Origin: Vibrio metoecus | GTDB lineage: Bacteria; Pseudomonadota; Gammaproteobacteria; Enterobacterales; Vibrionaceae | Assembly (NCBI RefSeq): GCF_000696385.1 | Contig: NZ_JJMN01000046.1 | Span: forward strand, 62,001-126,000 | Direction of reading: 5' to 3' | Length of the DNA stretch: 64,000 bases | Part shown: one piece after another, positions 19,296-29,397 of the stretch | Layout of the letters: each line of letters opens with the position of its first letter | How positions within the stretch are numbered: the first letter of the stretch is position 1 | Position numbers and translations under genes: made by a program | Notes under the pieces: model-generated | Databases searched by the model: none | What the model saw: only the letters and a program-made list of their open reading frames with translations | Told to the model about the DNA's origin: nothing

Positions 19296-20142
19296 TCACT
19301 GTTGTATGTGTTGAATCGAGCTCAGTGCGGTATGCATGCTGAACGAATCTGTCAAAGTAATGAGTTTGAAAAAGACGATATCAAAAGCCGCCATTTGCAG
19401 CAGTTGTGGTGTCACCATGCCTAATTGAGAATGCTCTTCGGTGTAACTGTATGGGATCACATAATCCGCCAGTTGCGCCACTTTATCGCGCCCATAGCGT
19501 GTTAACGCAATCACTTGCGCGCCGTTTTGTTGAGCACGCTCAATCGCGGTCAACACTTCTTGGGTATTCCCCCGCGCAGAAACCACCAACAGCACATCAT
19601 CCGCTTTAAGCAGTGAAGCTTGCACAATTTGAATGTGATAATCCTGATTAAACTGTACGTTAAAACCCGCACGAATCAGCTTAGTGGTTGATATCTGCCG
19701 CGACGATCGCCGAAGCGCCAATCCCCGCCAACGCAATCTTGTTAGCCTTGAGCAGTTGCTGCGCGCACTGCTCTACCGATTCCGCATCCATCAGACCAAT
19801 CGATTGTTCGATAGTCGAAACAAACAGATGTTTGGCTTTTTCAATAATTTGCGCCGTGGAATCACCTGTCTCAATGCTGGCATAAACAGATTGAGCCGTA
19901 CGTGCCATAACTTGTGGCGCTTGGGCGGCGAGTTTTAACTTCAGATCAGGAAAACCACTACAACCGAGACTTTTCGCATAGCGAATCACTGACGAATCAC
20001 TGATCCCAAGCAGCGCGCCGACTTTCGTCGCGCTCAACTCCGATAAATCGAACTGTCGTTCAACAATCAATTGCGAGAGCTTTTGCTCATTTTGATTACT
20101 CGAATGTACTAACGTTTTTACCTTGTTGATGAGTTTATCCAT
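19296..20142 (-). CDS. murR: RpiR-family regulator MurR, frameshifted as sequenced
   Basis: The N-terminal part (153 residues from ATG 20142) has an RpiR helix-turn-helix (LSATKVGALLGISDSSVIRY). It stops right after IVAADINH. The next frame continues with KLIRAGFNVQ and the SIS fold (VLLVVSARGNTQEVLTAIER). Removing one base near 19683 joins them into 281 residues, the usual length. MurR represses MurNAc use and senses MurNAc 6-phosphate. It is the last gene of murQPR, behind a hairpin. If the frameshift is real, the protein keeps its DNA-binding domain but loses the sensor. Confidence 0.85.
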
Positions 20143-20160
20143 CGAAGATCCTTGTTAACT

Positions 20161-20194
20161 CAAAAAGCCGCCACCCATTAGCGCGGTGACGGCC
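20161..20194 (-). terminator. Hairpin between murP and murR
   Basis: Read on the minus strand, GCCGTCACC and GGTGGCGGC pair with one mismatch and are followed by TTTTT. It would partly end murQP transcripts and keep murR levels low. Confidence 0.7.
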
Positions 20195-20208
20195 AGATAC
20201 TACCGATT

Positions 20209-21577
20209 CTACTGATTTTTTTCGACTGGCTCAGTGAAGCCAAGCAACATAGAGGCAATAAAACCCACCACCCATGCAGCCAACACAGCAAACAAGAAAG
20301 AAGGAATTTGCCCTTCACCCACGAGTGGGATTAATGACAGGCCAGCCGTACCAAATGGAATGATGATCCCCACTTTAAAAGCCGCCATCATAGCGCCTCC
20401 TGCAAAACCGCCGATACAGCCTGCGATAAAGGTTTTTCCAAGCGGTAGCGAAACACCGAACAACAGCGGTTCGCCCACACCCAAAATCCCTACCGGTAAA
20501 GCACCGGTGATGGTTTTCTTTAAGCGCTCGTTTTTGGTTTTTAAGAAAACATAGGCCGCCGCACCCACTTGGCCCATACCGCCCATCGCCAAAATAGGGA
20601 ACAGATAATTGAGGCCAAACGTTTCTAGAATTTGCGCATGGATTGGGATCAGCCCTTGGTGCAAGCCAGTTAACAGTAGGAATAAGAAGCCGCCCCCAAG
20701 CACACCACCAACAGCAACAGAACCCGCTGACTCATTAAGCAATGCAACAGAAACCAGATTGCCTAACCAAAGGTTCACGGCGTGTGCAATCGGCTGTAAC
20801 ACCAGCAACGCAACCGCAGAGGAAACCAGAATTGTCAGGGTTGGTGTGAGAATCAGATCAAGGCTTTCCTTACAGTGACTGCGAAACCAGAGTTCAAATT
20901 TGGATGAAAAGACACACACCAGCAATACGGCAAACATGCCGCCACCGCCCGGTACTAAAGTATTTCCAAACAGTTGAATATTGGCCAGCCCCGGCGCCGC
21001 TAAAATGGCTGCCATCACTGCGCCAATCGCGGGTGAAGCGTGCAGCTCTTTCGCGGTGTTCATCCCGATCATCACCGATAACACGGCGAATACCGCTTTA
21101 CCCACCACGGTGAACAGGTCAAAAATTTCTGGGTAAGCCGCTACAAATTCTGGCGATACCAGTTTAAAAATGTTGACGAGACCTAAAACCAAGCCACAAC
21201 CAATCAAAGCAGGAATGGTTGGGACGAAAATTGCGGCTAAGGTGTTCAGCACACGGCGAACCGAGAATGGCTGAGCGGCTACAGGAGCACTGGTTTGAGC
21301 CTTTACACCCCTGCCTGACATTCTCTTTTGCAGCACACCCGTTACCTTCGCTAGCCGTACCCATTCCCACAATGATTTGATACTGCTCGCCAGCATCTAC
21401 CACGCCTTTAATGCCCTCGACTTCACGCAGCGCTTGCATATTGAACTGGCTGCGATCTTTGAGCACAAGGCGAACTCGTGTCATGCAGTTGGTTAAAGTC
21501 GCGACATTCTCAAAGCCACCAATATGGCGTTCAATCTCGTCGGCAATGATTTCCAAATGTTCTATCTTGTTAGCCAT
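20209..21577 (-). CDS. murP: N-acetylmuramic acid PTS IIBC component, frameshifted as sequenced
   Basis: ATG 21577 begins the IIB domain MANKIEHLEIIADEIERHIG, with the phospho-cysteine in ATLTNCMTRVRL. The frame drifts after VVDAGEQYQIIVGMGTA, and the IIC channel (from KVTGVLQKRM) is in the next frame. Deleting one base near 21350 gives 455 residues, close to E. coli MurP (474). IIC motifs GVGEPLLFG and GLHQGLIPIHA are intact. It imports and phosphorylates MurNAc with an external IIA (Crr). It starts 1 bp after the murQ stop. Confidence 0.87.
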
Positions 21578-21578
21578 A

Positions 21579-22481
21579 TCAGATTCCTTGCAGTAGCTGC
21601 TGTTTGAGGGATTGGAAAGGTTTAGAGGCGATAAGAAGAGCTTCAGATGGCTCAATATCCAACCAATGCAGCAGCACCGCAGCGCGCACATTGTAATTGA
21701 CCTGATTGAGTAAGGCTTGCGCCTCATCCCTCTTCACATCACAGATTTCACTGACGATGTGCTGAGCTCGCACACGTAATTTCTCGTTGCTAGCTTTGAC
21801 ATCAATCATTAAGTTGCCATGAACTTTACCTAGCTGAATCATCACCGCCGTGCTGAGCATGCCAAGTAACATCTTTTGCGCAGAACCACTCTTCATACGC
21901 GTAGAACCTGACAGCACTTCTGCACCAACATCGGGTGCAATCGCAACATCCGCCAGTTCGGAGATCAAACCCCAGCCGCGAGTACTCAATGCAATGGTTT
22001 TAGCGCCTACTTGTCTTGCGTATTCGAGCCCGGATAGCACAAAGGGTGTACGTCCACTTGCCGCAATGCCAAGTACCACATCCTGCGCGTTGAGCTGTCG
22101 AGCCCTTAACTCAGCAGGTGCCGACTCTCGACAATCTTCGATATTTTCTACTGCACTCAGCATCGCCGCATGGCCACCCGCAATAATCGCCTGAACCAAT
22201 TCCGGTTCGGTGCCAAAAGTCGGAGGGCATTCGGCAGAATCCAGCACACCAAGACGTCCGCTGGTTCCCGCCCCGACATAGAACAAACGACCACCTTGGC
22301 GCATTTGCTCAGCAATAACGCATACCGCTTCCGCGACTTGCGGTAATACACGGCGGATCGAGAGCGCAACACTGGCATCATGTTCATTCAGTAATTCAAG
22401 AATTTTGAGCACTGGCAGATCCGACAAATTCGCGGTCTCCGGGTTTAGCTCTTGACTCACAGTGGATAACAACTCACTCAT
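21579..22481 (-). CDS. murQ: N-acetylmuramic acid 6-phosphate etherase
   Basis: A 300-residue SIS-fold lyase with the family signature YVGAGTSGRLGVLDSAECPP. It cleaves the lactyl ether of MurNAc 6-phosphate, giving GlcNAc 6-phosphate and D-lactate, and so recycles peptidoglycan sugars. The start at ATG 22481 has GGAGAG upstream and matches family length; the longer frame to 22688 runs through the operator. First gene of murQPR. Confidence 0.95.
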   Translation of the reverse strand: MSELLSTVSQELNPETANLSDLPVLKILELLNEHDASVALSIRRVLPQVAEAVCVIAEQMRQGGRLFYVGAGTSGRLGVLDSAECPPTFGTEPELVQAIIAGGHAAMLSAVENIEDCRESAPAELRARQLNAQDVVLGIAASGRTPFVLSGLEYARQVGAKTIALSTRGWGLISELADVAIAPDVGAEVLSGSTRMKSGSAQKMLLGMLSTAVMIQLGKVHGNLMIDVKASNEKLRVRAQHIVSEICDVKRDEAQALLNQVNYNVRAAVLLHWLDIEPSEALLIASKPFQSLKQQLLQGI

Positions 22482-22491
22482 AACGCTCTCC

Positions 22492-22536
22492 GTTGGTTTT
22501 CGACATTGAAATAATAATTTAATGTCGAAAACCAAC
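22492..22536 (-). promoter_or_regulatory. Palindromic operator of the mur operon (probable MurR site)
   Basis: Perfect 16-bp inverted repeat: GTTGGTTTTCGACATT at 22492-22507 and AATGTCGAAAACCAAC at 22521-22536, with a 13-bp AT-rich centre. It ends 10 bp before the murQ start codon, so a bound repressor would block the promoter or early elongation. Confidence 0.8.
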
Positions 22537-22652
22537 AACCATGTAATTGGTAAAAGTCGAGATTCGTCACAAGGAATTTCATTAACGATACGAATTGATA
22601 TCAACCATCCATCGCAATTAACAATGAATGTCCGAAAATTGACCATAAAAAA

Positions 22653-22720
22653 AATCCGAGTGCACGAGGCACTCGGATTAGCAGACATGACTTACAAAAG
22701 CGAGCCAATGGCTCGCCTTT
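22653..22720 (-). terminator. Tandem terminators of ackA
   Basis: On the minus strand the transcript first meets GGCGAGCC/GGCTCGC followed by TTTT (22697-22720), then AATCCGAGTGC/GCACTCGGATT followed by a T8 run (22653-22679, tail to 22646). Both lie just after the ackA stop. Confidence 0.88.
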
Positions 22721-22739
22721 TATCAATATATCTTAGTCA

Positions 22740-23936
22740 CTACGACAGCAATTCAACCGACTGCTGGGCAATCACGAATTCTTCGTTGGTTGGAATCACC
22801 ATAGCTACGGCGTTAAGCAGTTCAGATTTTGCAATGATGCCCGCGTTACCAAAACGCGCGGCTTCGTTGCCTTTTTCATCTTCCACGAAACCAAGCAGTT
22901 TTAGGTTGCCGAGAATTTCGCGGCGAATCGGCAGCGAGTTTTCACCAATGCCACCAGTGAAGATGATCGCATCCAGATGCTCTAGCGGGATCAGGTAAGA
23001 ACCGATGTATTTCGCAACACGGTAGGTGAACACTTCAAACGCCAGTTTTGCACCTTCGTGACCATTTTCCATCGCTTCCAAAATGCCGCGCGCGTCAGAA
23101 GTGAGGCCGGACACACCCAAGAAACCAGATTTCTTGTTCAGAGTGTCAAACACTTTCTCTTGGCTCCAACCTTTCTTCATCAAAAATTCGATGATGCCGG
23201 GATCCAAGTCGCCAGAACGCGTACCCATCATCAGACCCGCCAGTGGGGTGAAGCCCATTGAGGTATCGACTGATTGACCGTTGCTGATCGCACAAACGGA
23301 AGCACCGTTACCCAAGTGAACCGAGATAAAACTCGCTTGCTCAATCGGCTTGTTCAGCATTTTGGCGGCTTCGCGGCTGACATAATAGTGGCTAGTGCCG
23401 TGGAAACCGTAGCGGCGGATACCGTATTGTTTGTACAGTTCATGAGAGATAGCACCAGTGAATGCCTTTTTCGGCATCGTCTGGTGGAAGGCGGTATCAA
23501 ATACAGCGAACTGTGGCAGGCTTGGGAAAGCTGCCATCGCCGCTTGGATACCTTTTGCACCGGCTGGGTTGTGGAGCGGAGCAAGATCGGACAAGCTTTC
23601 GATTTCGGCCAGTACTTCTTCATCAATACGAACGGTCGAGGTGAATTTCTCACCGCCGTGTACAATACGGTGTCCTACCGCTACTAAGTCTTGAGCAAAG
23701 CCCAAGCTTTCCATTAAGCCCACAATGCGGTTGATCGCATGCTGGTGATGATTATCGGCGGCGGTAATCGCCTCCTCGGTTTTCTCACCTTGGTATTTCC
23801 AGCTGATCACTGCTTCTGGCATGCCGAAGCACTCACCAAGACCTGAGATCAGCGCGTCCCCCGTTTGGGAATCAATCACTGCAAATTTCAATGATGAGCT
23901 ACCAGAGTTTATGACCAACACATACGAGTTCGACAT
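22740..23936 (-). CDS. ackA: Acetate kinase
   Basis: A 398-residue ASKHA kinase. Signatures are VLVINSGSSSLKF at the N-terminus, RYGFHGTSHYYVS, HLGNGASVCAISNG and MGTRSGDLDPGI. It interconverts acetate plus ATP and acetyl phosphate. No pta gene is next to it, so this may be a second acetate kinase, with the pta-linked copy elsewhere (inference). It has its own tandem terminators and is separate from murQPR. Confidence 0.93.
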   Translation of the reverse strand: MSNSYVLVINSGSSSLKFAVIDSQTGDALISGLGECFGMPEAVISWKYQGEKTEEAITAADNHHQHAINRIVGLMESLGFAQDLVAVGHRIVHGGEKFTSTVRIDEEVLAEIESLSDLAPLHNPAGAKGIQAAMAAFPSLPQFAVFDTAFHQTMPKKAFTGAISHELYKQYGIRRYGFHGTSHYYVSREAAKMLNKPIEQASFISVHLGNGASVCAISNGQSVDTSMGFTPLAGLMMGTRSGDLDPGIIEFLMKKGWSQEKVFDTLNKKSGFLGVSGLTSDARGILEAMENGHEGAKLAFEVFTYRVAKYIGSYLIPLEHLDAIIFTGGIGENSLPIRREILGNLKLLGFVEDEKGNEAARFGNAGIIAKSELLNAVAMVIPTNEEFVIAQQSVELLS

Positions 23937-24130
23937 GGGGGCTGTATCCTGTTTCAGACGTTAAAGGGAAGCATTGTTGCTTCATCATTATAGAGATTGC
24001 ATTATTCAATAATTTTTGTAATCTTTCTAACTTTGTTTTAGTTTTTTGTGCGATAGAAACGTTTTTTTGTTGATCTTAAACAAGAACCGATTTCTTTTTA
24101 GCCGAGAAATATTTCAATTTTTAAGCAAAT

Positions 24131-24161
24131 AAAAAAGCGCTCGTTCATCACCACGAGCGCT
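24131..24161 (-). terminator. Terminator of the DUF2218 gene
   Basis: AGCGCTCG and CGAGCGCT arms; on the minus strand a T6 run follows. It lies 47 bp past the stop at 24208. Confidence 0.85.
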
Positions 24162-24207
24162 GATGCAGAAAGGGATGAATGCCGTGTTCGGCTGGGATAT
24201 TTAACGG

Positions 24208-24528
24208 CTATGCAATCGATATCGCTTGCCAATCGAGCGTGATTGACTCTCGGCGTGAGAACATATCGATATGAGAGTTGATCACCGCTTGTTGGGCAGC
24301 CACTTTTTGTTCACTTTCACCCTGACAAACAAAAGTCAGCGTTTGGTTTTTCTCACAGACAGCTAAGGAGGTCACCCCCGCAGGAAACTCGATTTGGCCT
24401 TGTGTTTCATCCCAAGTCGCGGGAACTTTACGGGCAAAATGGCGGCACAATGTCACCAAGTATTTGGCAACATGCTCCGAGTGTAAGGTGGCTTGGGATT
24501 GATACAAAGCATTATGTTGACTCGACAT
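24208..24528 (-). CDS. DUF2218 family protein
   Basis: A 106-residue protein starting at ATG 24528 (MSSQHNALYQSQATLHSEHV); the frame to 24546 is an extension. The pattern of a small alpha/beta protein with ATLHSEHVAKYLVTLCRHFA and a FPAG-containing strand fits DUF2218, whose members often sit in siderophore or iron operons. It lies 57 bp downstream of vctA, beyond a terminator, on the same strand. Function is unknown; link to iron is by position. Confidence 0.75.
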   Translation of the reverse strand: MSSQHNALYQSQATLHSEHVAKYLVTLCRHFARKVPATWDETQGQIEFPAGVTSLAVCEKNQTLTFVCQGESEQKVAAQQAVINSHIDMFSRRESITLDWQAISIA

Positions 24529-24546
24529 AGAAAATCTCCAGTACAA

Positions 24547-24572
24547 AAGCCCGCACTGTGCGGGCTTAAAGG
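24547..24572 (-). terminator. Terminator of vctA
   Basis: Near-perfect palindrome with arms AAGCCCGCAC and GTGCGGGCTT; TTTTG follows on the minus strand. Read-through could serve the DUF2218 gene. Confidence 0.8.
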
Positions 24573-24584
24573 TAGAAACAATGG

Positions 24585-26567
24585 TTAGAATTGGTAAGCG
24601 GCCGATAGCTTGTAGCTGCGCCCCGGCTCTTTGTCATCCAAGGTGAAACCGCGGGCAACACCAAGGCGTGAAGCATGAGAGGTGTACAGCTCATCAAACA
24701 CGTTATCCACACCAAACGTCAGCACTAGGTTCGGAACTGAATAAGGCGTCCACTGCGCATAGAGGTTGTGTACGTCATAGCCTTCTTTCTTATCTGAACC
24801 TGCAACCACGTTGTCTTCATCAAGAACCACGATCGATGTCCAACCAAACAGGGTATCGATCGAATCGGCTTGGTAGCCCAGAGTCAGCGCGATGCTGTCA
24901 CCCATATCGGCACTGGTACCAACAGAATTGAGCATTGGCCCACCGTTAGTGACGTCATTCGCATCTGAGCGAGCGTAAGAGAACTTGGCACTCGCGGCTT
25001 GATACGCGTATGTCGTGCGTCAACTCGAAACCTTTGATTTCCATATCCCCCACGTTACTGATCAGGTAACTGTTGTCGGTGCGGATATGGTCATTAATCT
25101 TGGTTTTAAACAACGTGAAGTTGGCGCCAACAAAATGCTCTCCCAACGTTTTTATCAAAGCGCACCCCACCTTTGCGTGTTTAAACCTGTTTCGGCTTTG
25201 ATGTCATCTGCTAGGCGAGCTTGATCTTGGTAACGAATAAAGGTTTCCAACAGCTCTGGGCCTTTAAACAGCGAGCGGGCGTTGGCAAACAGCGTCCAAT
25301 CGCTGGTCACATCCCATTCGGTACCGAGCGACCACGTAATGTCATCAAAATCTTTACTGCCCGTCATCGCTTTACGCTGAAAATCATCAAAACGTAGACC
25401 AGCAGTCACTGACCAAACGTCATTCACATACAGTTTGTTCTCAGCAAACAGCGCGGTAGAAACCGCAGATTCTTCCATAAATGGCGTGCTGCCGTAGGTC
25501 GCTTTGCTGGTTTGATCTAAGTAATCTAAACCATACGTCACTTGGTTACGGCGTGCTGCCAACTCGTAGTCGGATTGAAATAGAACATTCACGCCCACGT
25601 TACGGTTGGTCGCCGTGTTGTGAGAGACACGGTTGCCCGGCCAAGCGCCTGCCATCACGGTTTCATCTCGCTCAATGTCAGTTTGGCTGCTGTATAAGGT
25701 GACTTTACCGCGGTGCTTATCTTGTTTGAGTTCATAAGAGCCGGTGATGGTATCGCGATCGTAACGAGTTGGAATTAAAAGATTTTTGGTCAAACCTTCG
25801 TTGGCGCTTCCTGCCATATCAGGGCGAGGGCTATAGTCGCCTTTATCACGATACACGTCATACGAGAGTTGGAATCGGTGACCATCGACAGGCTCAAAGC
25901 CCACTTTGGCAAGTACGTTGTAGGTATCACCGGCAGCACCGAAGGTTTCTTTGCCTGATCCATCTTCAAAGTTGTCACGCGAGATGCCTTGACCGTACAC
26001 CATAGCATCCACGGTTTCGTTTAGTTGACCATAAACGGTCAGTGAGCCTTGTTGGTTATCGTTTGAGGCATAGCCGCCAAAAATGCGTGCACCAAACTGC
26101 TCGCCGCCTACCAACAGGTCCTTAGCGTTTTTAGTTTCAAAATACACCGCGCCACCAAGGCCACTTTGCGTCACCGAGTTGTTACCCACCTGAACATCCG
26201 CCGATTTCAAAATGTCTGGGTTCAACGTTAAGTTGCCGATGTGGTGAAACATATTGGCGTGCTGTGAAGCGCCATCCAAACGAATATCTAGGTTGGTTTC
26301 ACCCAATCCGCGAATGTTAATTCGTTGGTTAACCGAGTGCGTTCCGCCTACATCAACCCCAGGAATATCACGCAGCAAGTCCGACATGTGATCGGCTTGT
26401 TTGAGTGATAGGTCGTCCGTGGTGAGAGATTCCGAGCTGCTCGACACTTTCGTACCCCATACCACCACATTTTCCTGCTCCGGTGTCGCTTTCTGCTCAG
26501 CAACCGCGTTGGCCGACATCGCGGCGGCCATCGCAAGCCATAACGCAGACTTCTTGCAAATATCCAT
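24585..26567 (-). CDS. vctA: TonB-dependent catechol siderophore receptor, with three frameshifts as sequenced
   Basis: The first frame has a signal peptide (SALWLAMAAAMSANAVAE), a TonB box-like ENVVVWG, the plug domain (LLRDIPGVDVGG, INIRGLGETN) and much of the barrel. It breaks after KAETGLNT. A second frame carries LGEHFVGANFTLFKTKINDH; a third carries YQAASAKFSYARSDANDVTN and the last strands to the closing Phe (KLSAAYQF). One extra base near each of 25180, 25145 and 25012 explains all three and gives about 659 residues. VctA imports vibriobactin/enterobactin-type ferric siderophores through the outer membrane. Its promoter has a Fur box. If real, the truncation would abolish the receptor. 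Confidence 0.85.
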
Positions 26568-26590
26568 ACTGGCTCAATTCCTCAAAATAC

Positions 26591-26609
26591 AAATGATAAC
26601 AATTCGCAT
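26591..26609. promoter_or_regulatory. Candidate Fur box between vctA and the AraC gene
   Basis: AAATGATAACAATTCGCAT resembles the Fur consensus (GATAATGATAATCATTATC) with several matches in both halves. It lies 24 bp before the vctA start and 43 bp before the divergent AraC start, so it may control both. Confidence 0.7.
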
Positions 26610-26652
26610 ATATGTTAAATTGAGCCCAACCAATAGAGAAGTTGAATTGATT

Positions 26653-27687
26653 ATGCAAAATCGCACATCCGTTATGGAAAATGAGCAAAAACACAATAAG
26701 GTCATGATGAAGCATGGGGCTCGACACACGGTCACCTTGGCACGCCATGTTATCGCTGAAAACAGTGAGCAGATTGTGGCGCAAAGTGTGAATCCACCTG
26801 TGATGGCACAAGGTCATTTTATTGAATACACCAGCCCTACAGGCTTTACTTTGCATGGTGGGTCCAGTCATGAACTCGCTGATTGTGATGTGATGACCAC
26901 CAGTGCTCCCGCCCTTGTCATCATTCTTTTGTTGGAGGGCACCTTACGTTTCGCCTACGACAACCACAAATTCGAGTTATGCGCCAACGAGCAGCCACAA
27001 GCCATGATGGTGAACTTACAGCAACCTTGCATTTTTCATCGACGGATACATCAAGGAATGTCGGTACGTAAACTCAACATCATTTTGACGCCCGATAAAT
27101 TACAACCTTTTGCCCAGCAAGAGTGCCCGTTGCACCATTTTATGCAGCAGGATAAAGCCTTTCTCCGCCTCTCTCTGTACAACGAAAGTTGGCAAGCCGT
27201 AGCAGAGTTACTCAACACGCATGGGGCAAAAACGGCGAGTGCGCACATTGCTCGTGAAGCGTTGGTCTGGCGTTTAGTTCACGAGGCGATCTTGCAATGC
27301 CCAGAGCAAGGCGGCACTTCCCTTCCCGTGCACCATGAACACACCGAAAGCGTGATTAACCCACTGCTGCATTACATTGACCAACATTTGTATAGCGAGA
27401 TTTGTTTAGAAAAACTTGCCGAACAGCATGCGATGAGCGTTTCAAACTTACAGCGTAAGTTTAAATCTCGTTTCAATATGACGATTGCGCACTACATCCG
27501 GCACCGACGTTTACAACTGGCGCGTCAGCAATTAGAACGGGGCTTAGTCAGCATTACGGAAGCTGCGTATGAAGCGGGCTACTTGCATCCGTCCAACTTT
27601 ACTGCAGCGTTTAAAAAAGCCTTTGGTATTTCTCCGCAGGCTTTTCTAGAGCAAAAACAGCCAGTACAAAATCCAATTAATCGGTAG
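26653..27687 (+). CDS. AraC-family regulator of the vct locus
   Basis: A 344-residue regulator with two C-terminal helix-turn-helix units (LEKLAEQHAMSVSNLQRKFK and ITEAAYEAGYLHPSNFTAAF), ending in FGISPQAFLEQ. The N-terminal sensor domain may bind a siderophore, as PchR-type AraC proteins do. ATG 26653 is the first start in the frame past the Fur box; 26674 is possible. Divergent from vctA, convergent with vctC with an 11-bp stop overlap. Probably iron regulated and an activator of vctA (inference). Confidence 0.82.
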   Translation: MQNRTSVMENEQKHNKVMMKHGARHTVTLARHVIAENSEQIVAQSVNPPVMAQGHFIEYTSPTGFTLHGGSSHELADCDVMTTSAPALVIILLLEGTLRFAYDNHKFELCANEQPQAMMVNLQQPCIFHRRIHQGMSVRKLNIILTPDKLQPFAQQECPLHHFMQQDKAFLRLSLYNESWQAVAELLNTHGAKTASAHIAREALVWRLVHEAILQCPEQGGTSLPVHHEHTESVINPLLHYIDQHLYSEICLEKLAEQHAMSVSNLQRKFKSRFNMTIAHYIRHRRLQLARQQLERGLVSITEAAYEAGYLHPSNFTAAFKKAFGISPQAFLEQKQPVQNPINR

Positions 27688-28444
27688 GCAGCGTATAAAG
27701 GCACAAACGCTGCCCTTGCATCTCAATCACATTAAACGGGGTTTCGTAGATTTGGCTCAAAACATCCGATTGAATCACATCTGAAACAGAACCTGTTGCC
27801 ACCACTTCCCCTTTTTTCAACGCGACGATTTTATCGGCGTAACAGGAAGCAAAATTGATGTCGTGGATCACCACGACTACCGCCTTATTCAGTTCATGAG
27901 CTAAACGACGCAGTGTAGACATAATTTGCAACGAGTGTTTAATGTCCAGATTGTTTAGTGGCTCATCAAGAAATACGTAGTCGGTGTCTTGCGCCATGAC
28001 CATAGCGATAAATGCCAATTGGCGCTGACCACCACTCAGCTCATCCAAATACTGATACTGGATCGTTTCGAGATCAAGATAGTCAATCGCCTGGTTGATG
28101 ATCTGCTCATCTTGCGCGGTCAATTTTCCTTGGCTGTAGGGAAAGCGGCCAAAAGCCGTCAATTCACGCACCGTAAAGCGCATGTTCAGCACGTTGGATT
28201 GACGCAGCACCGCCAGCTTTTGTGCCAATGCTTTGGTATTCCAATCCACTAGCTCACGCTGCTCAATCCAAACTTTACCCGCATCACGGTTAACCAAACG
28301 GCTCGCCATGGAGAGCAGCGTGCTTTTACCCGCGCCATTAGGGCCAATAATCGCCGTCACCTGCCCTTTATCAAACTGGGCGCTGGCGTCATGCACCACG
28401 CGCTTAGTGCCAAAATGTTTGGTGAGATTGTCCAGTTGAATCAT
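27677..28444 (-). CDS. vctC: Siderophore ABC importer ATPase
   Basis: A 255-residue FecE-type ATPase. Walker A IGPNGAGKST, signature LSGGQRQLAF, Walker B YVFLDEPLNNLD and the switch His in VVVIHDINF. It powers import of ferric siderophore through VctD/VctG. Starts 2 bp after the vctG stop. Confidence 0.93.
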   Translation of the reverse strand: MIQLDNLTKHFGTKRVVHDASAQFDKGQVTAIIGPNGAGKSTLLSMASRLVNRDAGKVWIEQRELVDWNTKALAQKLAVLRQSNVLNMRFTVRELTAFGRFPYSQGKLTAQDEQIINQAIDYLDLETIQYQYLDELSGGQRQLAFIAMVMAQDTDYVFLDEPLNNLDIKHSLQIMSTLRRLAHELNKAVVVVIHDINFASCYADKIVALKKGEVVATGSVSDVIQSDVLSQIYETPFNVIEMQGQRLCLYTLPTD

Positions 28445-28446
28445 AG

Positions 28447-29397
28447 CTAAACCACTTTATTGCGAAGTAATAGCGAGAGGAAATAGATCCCGCCGATGAA
28501 ATTGATCACCACACTTAAGGTAGTGCCGAAATGGAACACTTTTTCGATCACCCATTGCCCAGAAAGCAAAGCACACACCGACATCGCCGACGCTGCAATC
28601 AACAACGTAGAATGTCGATAAGAGTGAAACCACTCGCGAGTCAGGTTGGTTACCAGTAAACCAAAGAACAGGATCGGGCCCACTAGCGCCGTGGAAATCG
28701 AAATCAGCAGTGCGCTACTGAGCAAAACATTGCGCGTCACTTTGTGCACATCCACACCTAAACTGACCGCATTATCTTGATCTAACCAAAAGACATCGAG
28801 CACACGATGCTGGCGAAACAGAAGCACGCAAGCTAACAGCAATAAAGGCGACACCACATACACCAACTTGGTGTTGACGTTATTAAAGCTGGCAAACATG
28901 TTGGCTTGTACCGACGCGAAATCGTTCGGATCCATTAACATCACAAAGAAAGAAGCGATATTTGAAAAAAGCTGCCCTAGTATCACGCCAAGCAACAGCA
29001 GCACAATCAAATTGCGATGCCCAGTGCGAAAATAAAAGGTAAACAGCAGCGTTGAGAAACTCAGCATCGCCGCAACCGAAAGCGAAAAATTCCAGTACAC
29101 ATTCATTGCAATGCTGCTCATGCCGCCAAACAGCACCACCACCAGCACTTGGGTGAACATATACAAAGCATCAAACCCCATGATGCTTGGCGTGAGAATA
29201 CGGTTATGGGTAATGGTTTGAAACGCCAATGAAGACTGCGCAATCGCAATCCCTGCAAACACCATGGCGAGCACTTTAGGTACGCGGCGCGACAAGAAGT
29301 ATTGGTAGTTATCCGCATTGAGCCCCACACCAATAAATAGCGCGGCAAACAACAGCGAAATCACGATCAAGAGCAGTAATTTCGTTCTATCCTGCAT
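28447..29397 (-). CDS. vctG: Siderophore ABC importer permease
   Basis: A 316-residue FecCD-family permease with about nine membrane helices. The coupling region reads FFGLLVTNLTREWFHSYRHS. I chose ATG 29397, which has GAGGG seven bases upstream and overlaps the vctD end by 11 bp. It pairs with VctD. Confidence 0.9.
   Translation of the reverse strand: MQDRTKLLLLIVISLLFAALFIGVGLNADNYQYFLSRRVPKVLAMVFAGIAIAQSSLAFQTITHNRILTPSIMGFDALYMFTQVLVVVLFGGMSSIAMNVYWNFSLSVAAMLSFSTLLFTFYFRTGHRNLIVLLLLGVILGQLFSNIASFFVMLMDPNDFASVQANMFASFNNVNTKLVYVVSPLLLLACVLLFRQHRVLDVFWLDQDNAVSLGVDVHKVTRNVLLSSALLISISTALVGPILFFGLLVTNLTREWFHSYRHSTLLIAASAMSVCALLSGQWVIEKVFHFGTTLSVVINFIGGIYFLSLLLRNKVV

Noticed and set aside
24585..26567. 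Three separate small receptor genes
   Set aside because: The three frames are consecutive parts of one TonB receptor and overlap only at the breaks.
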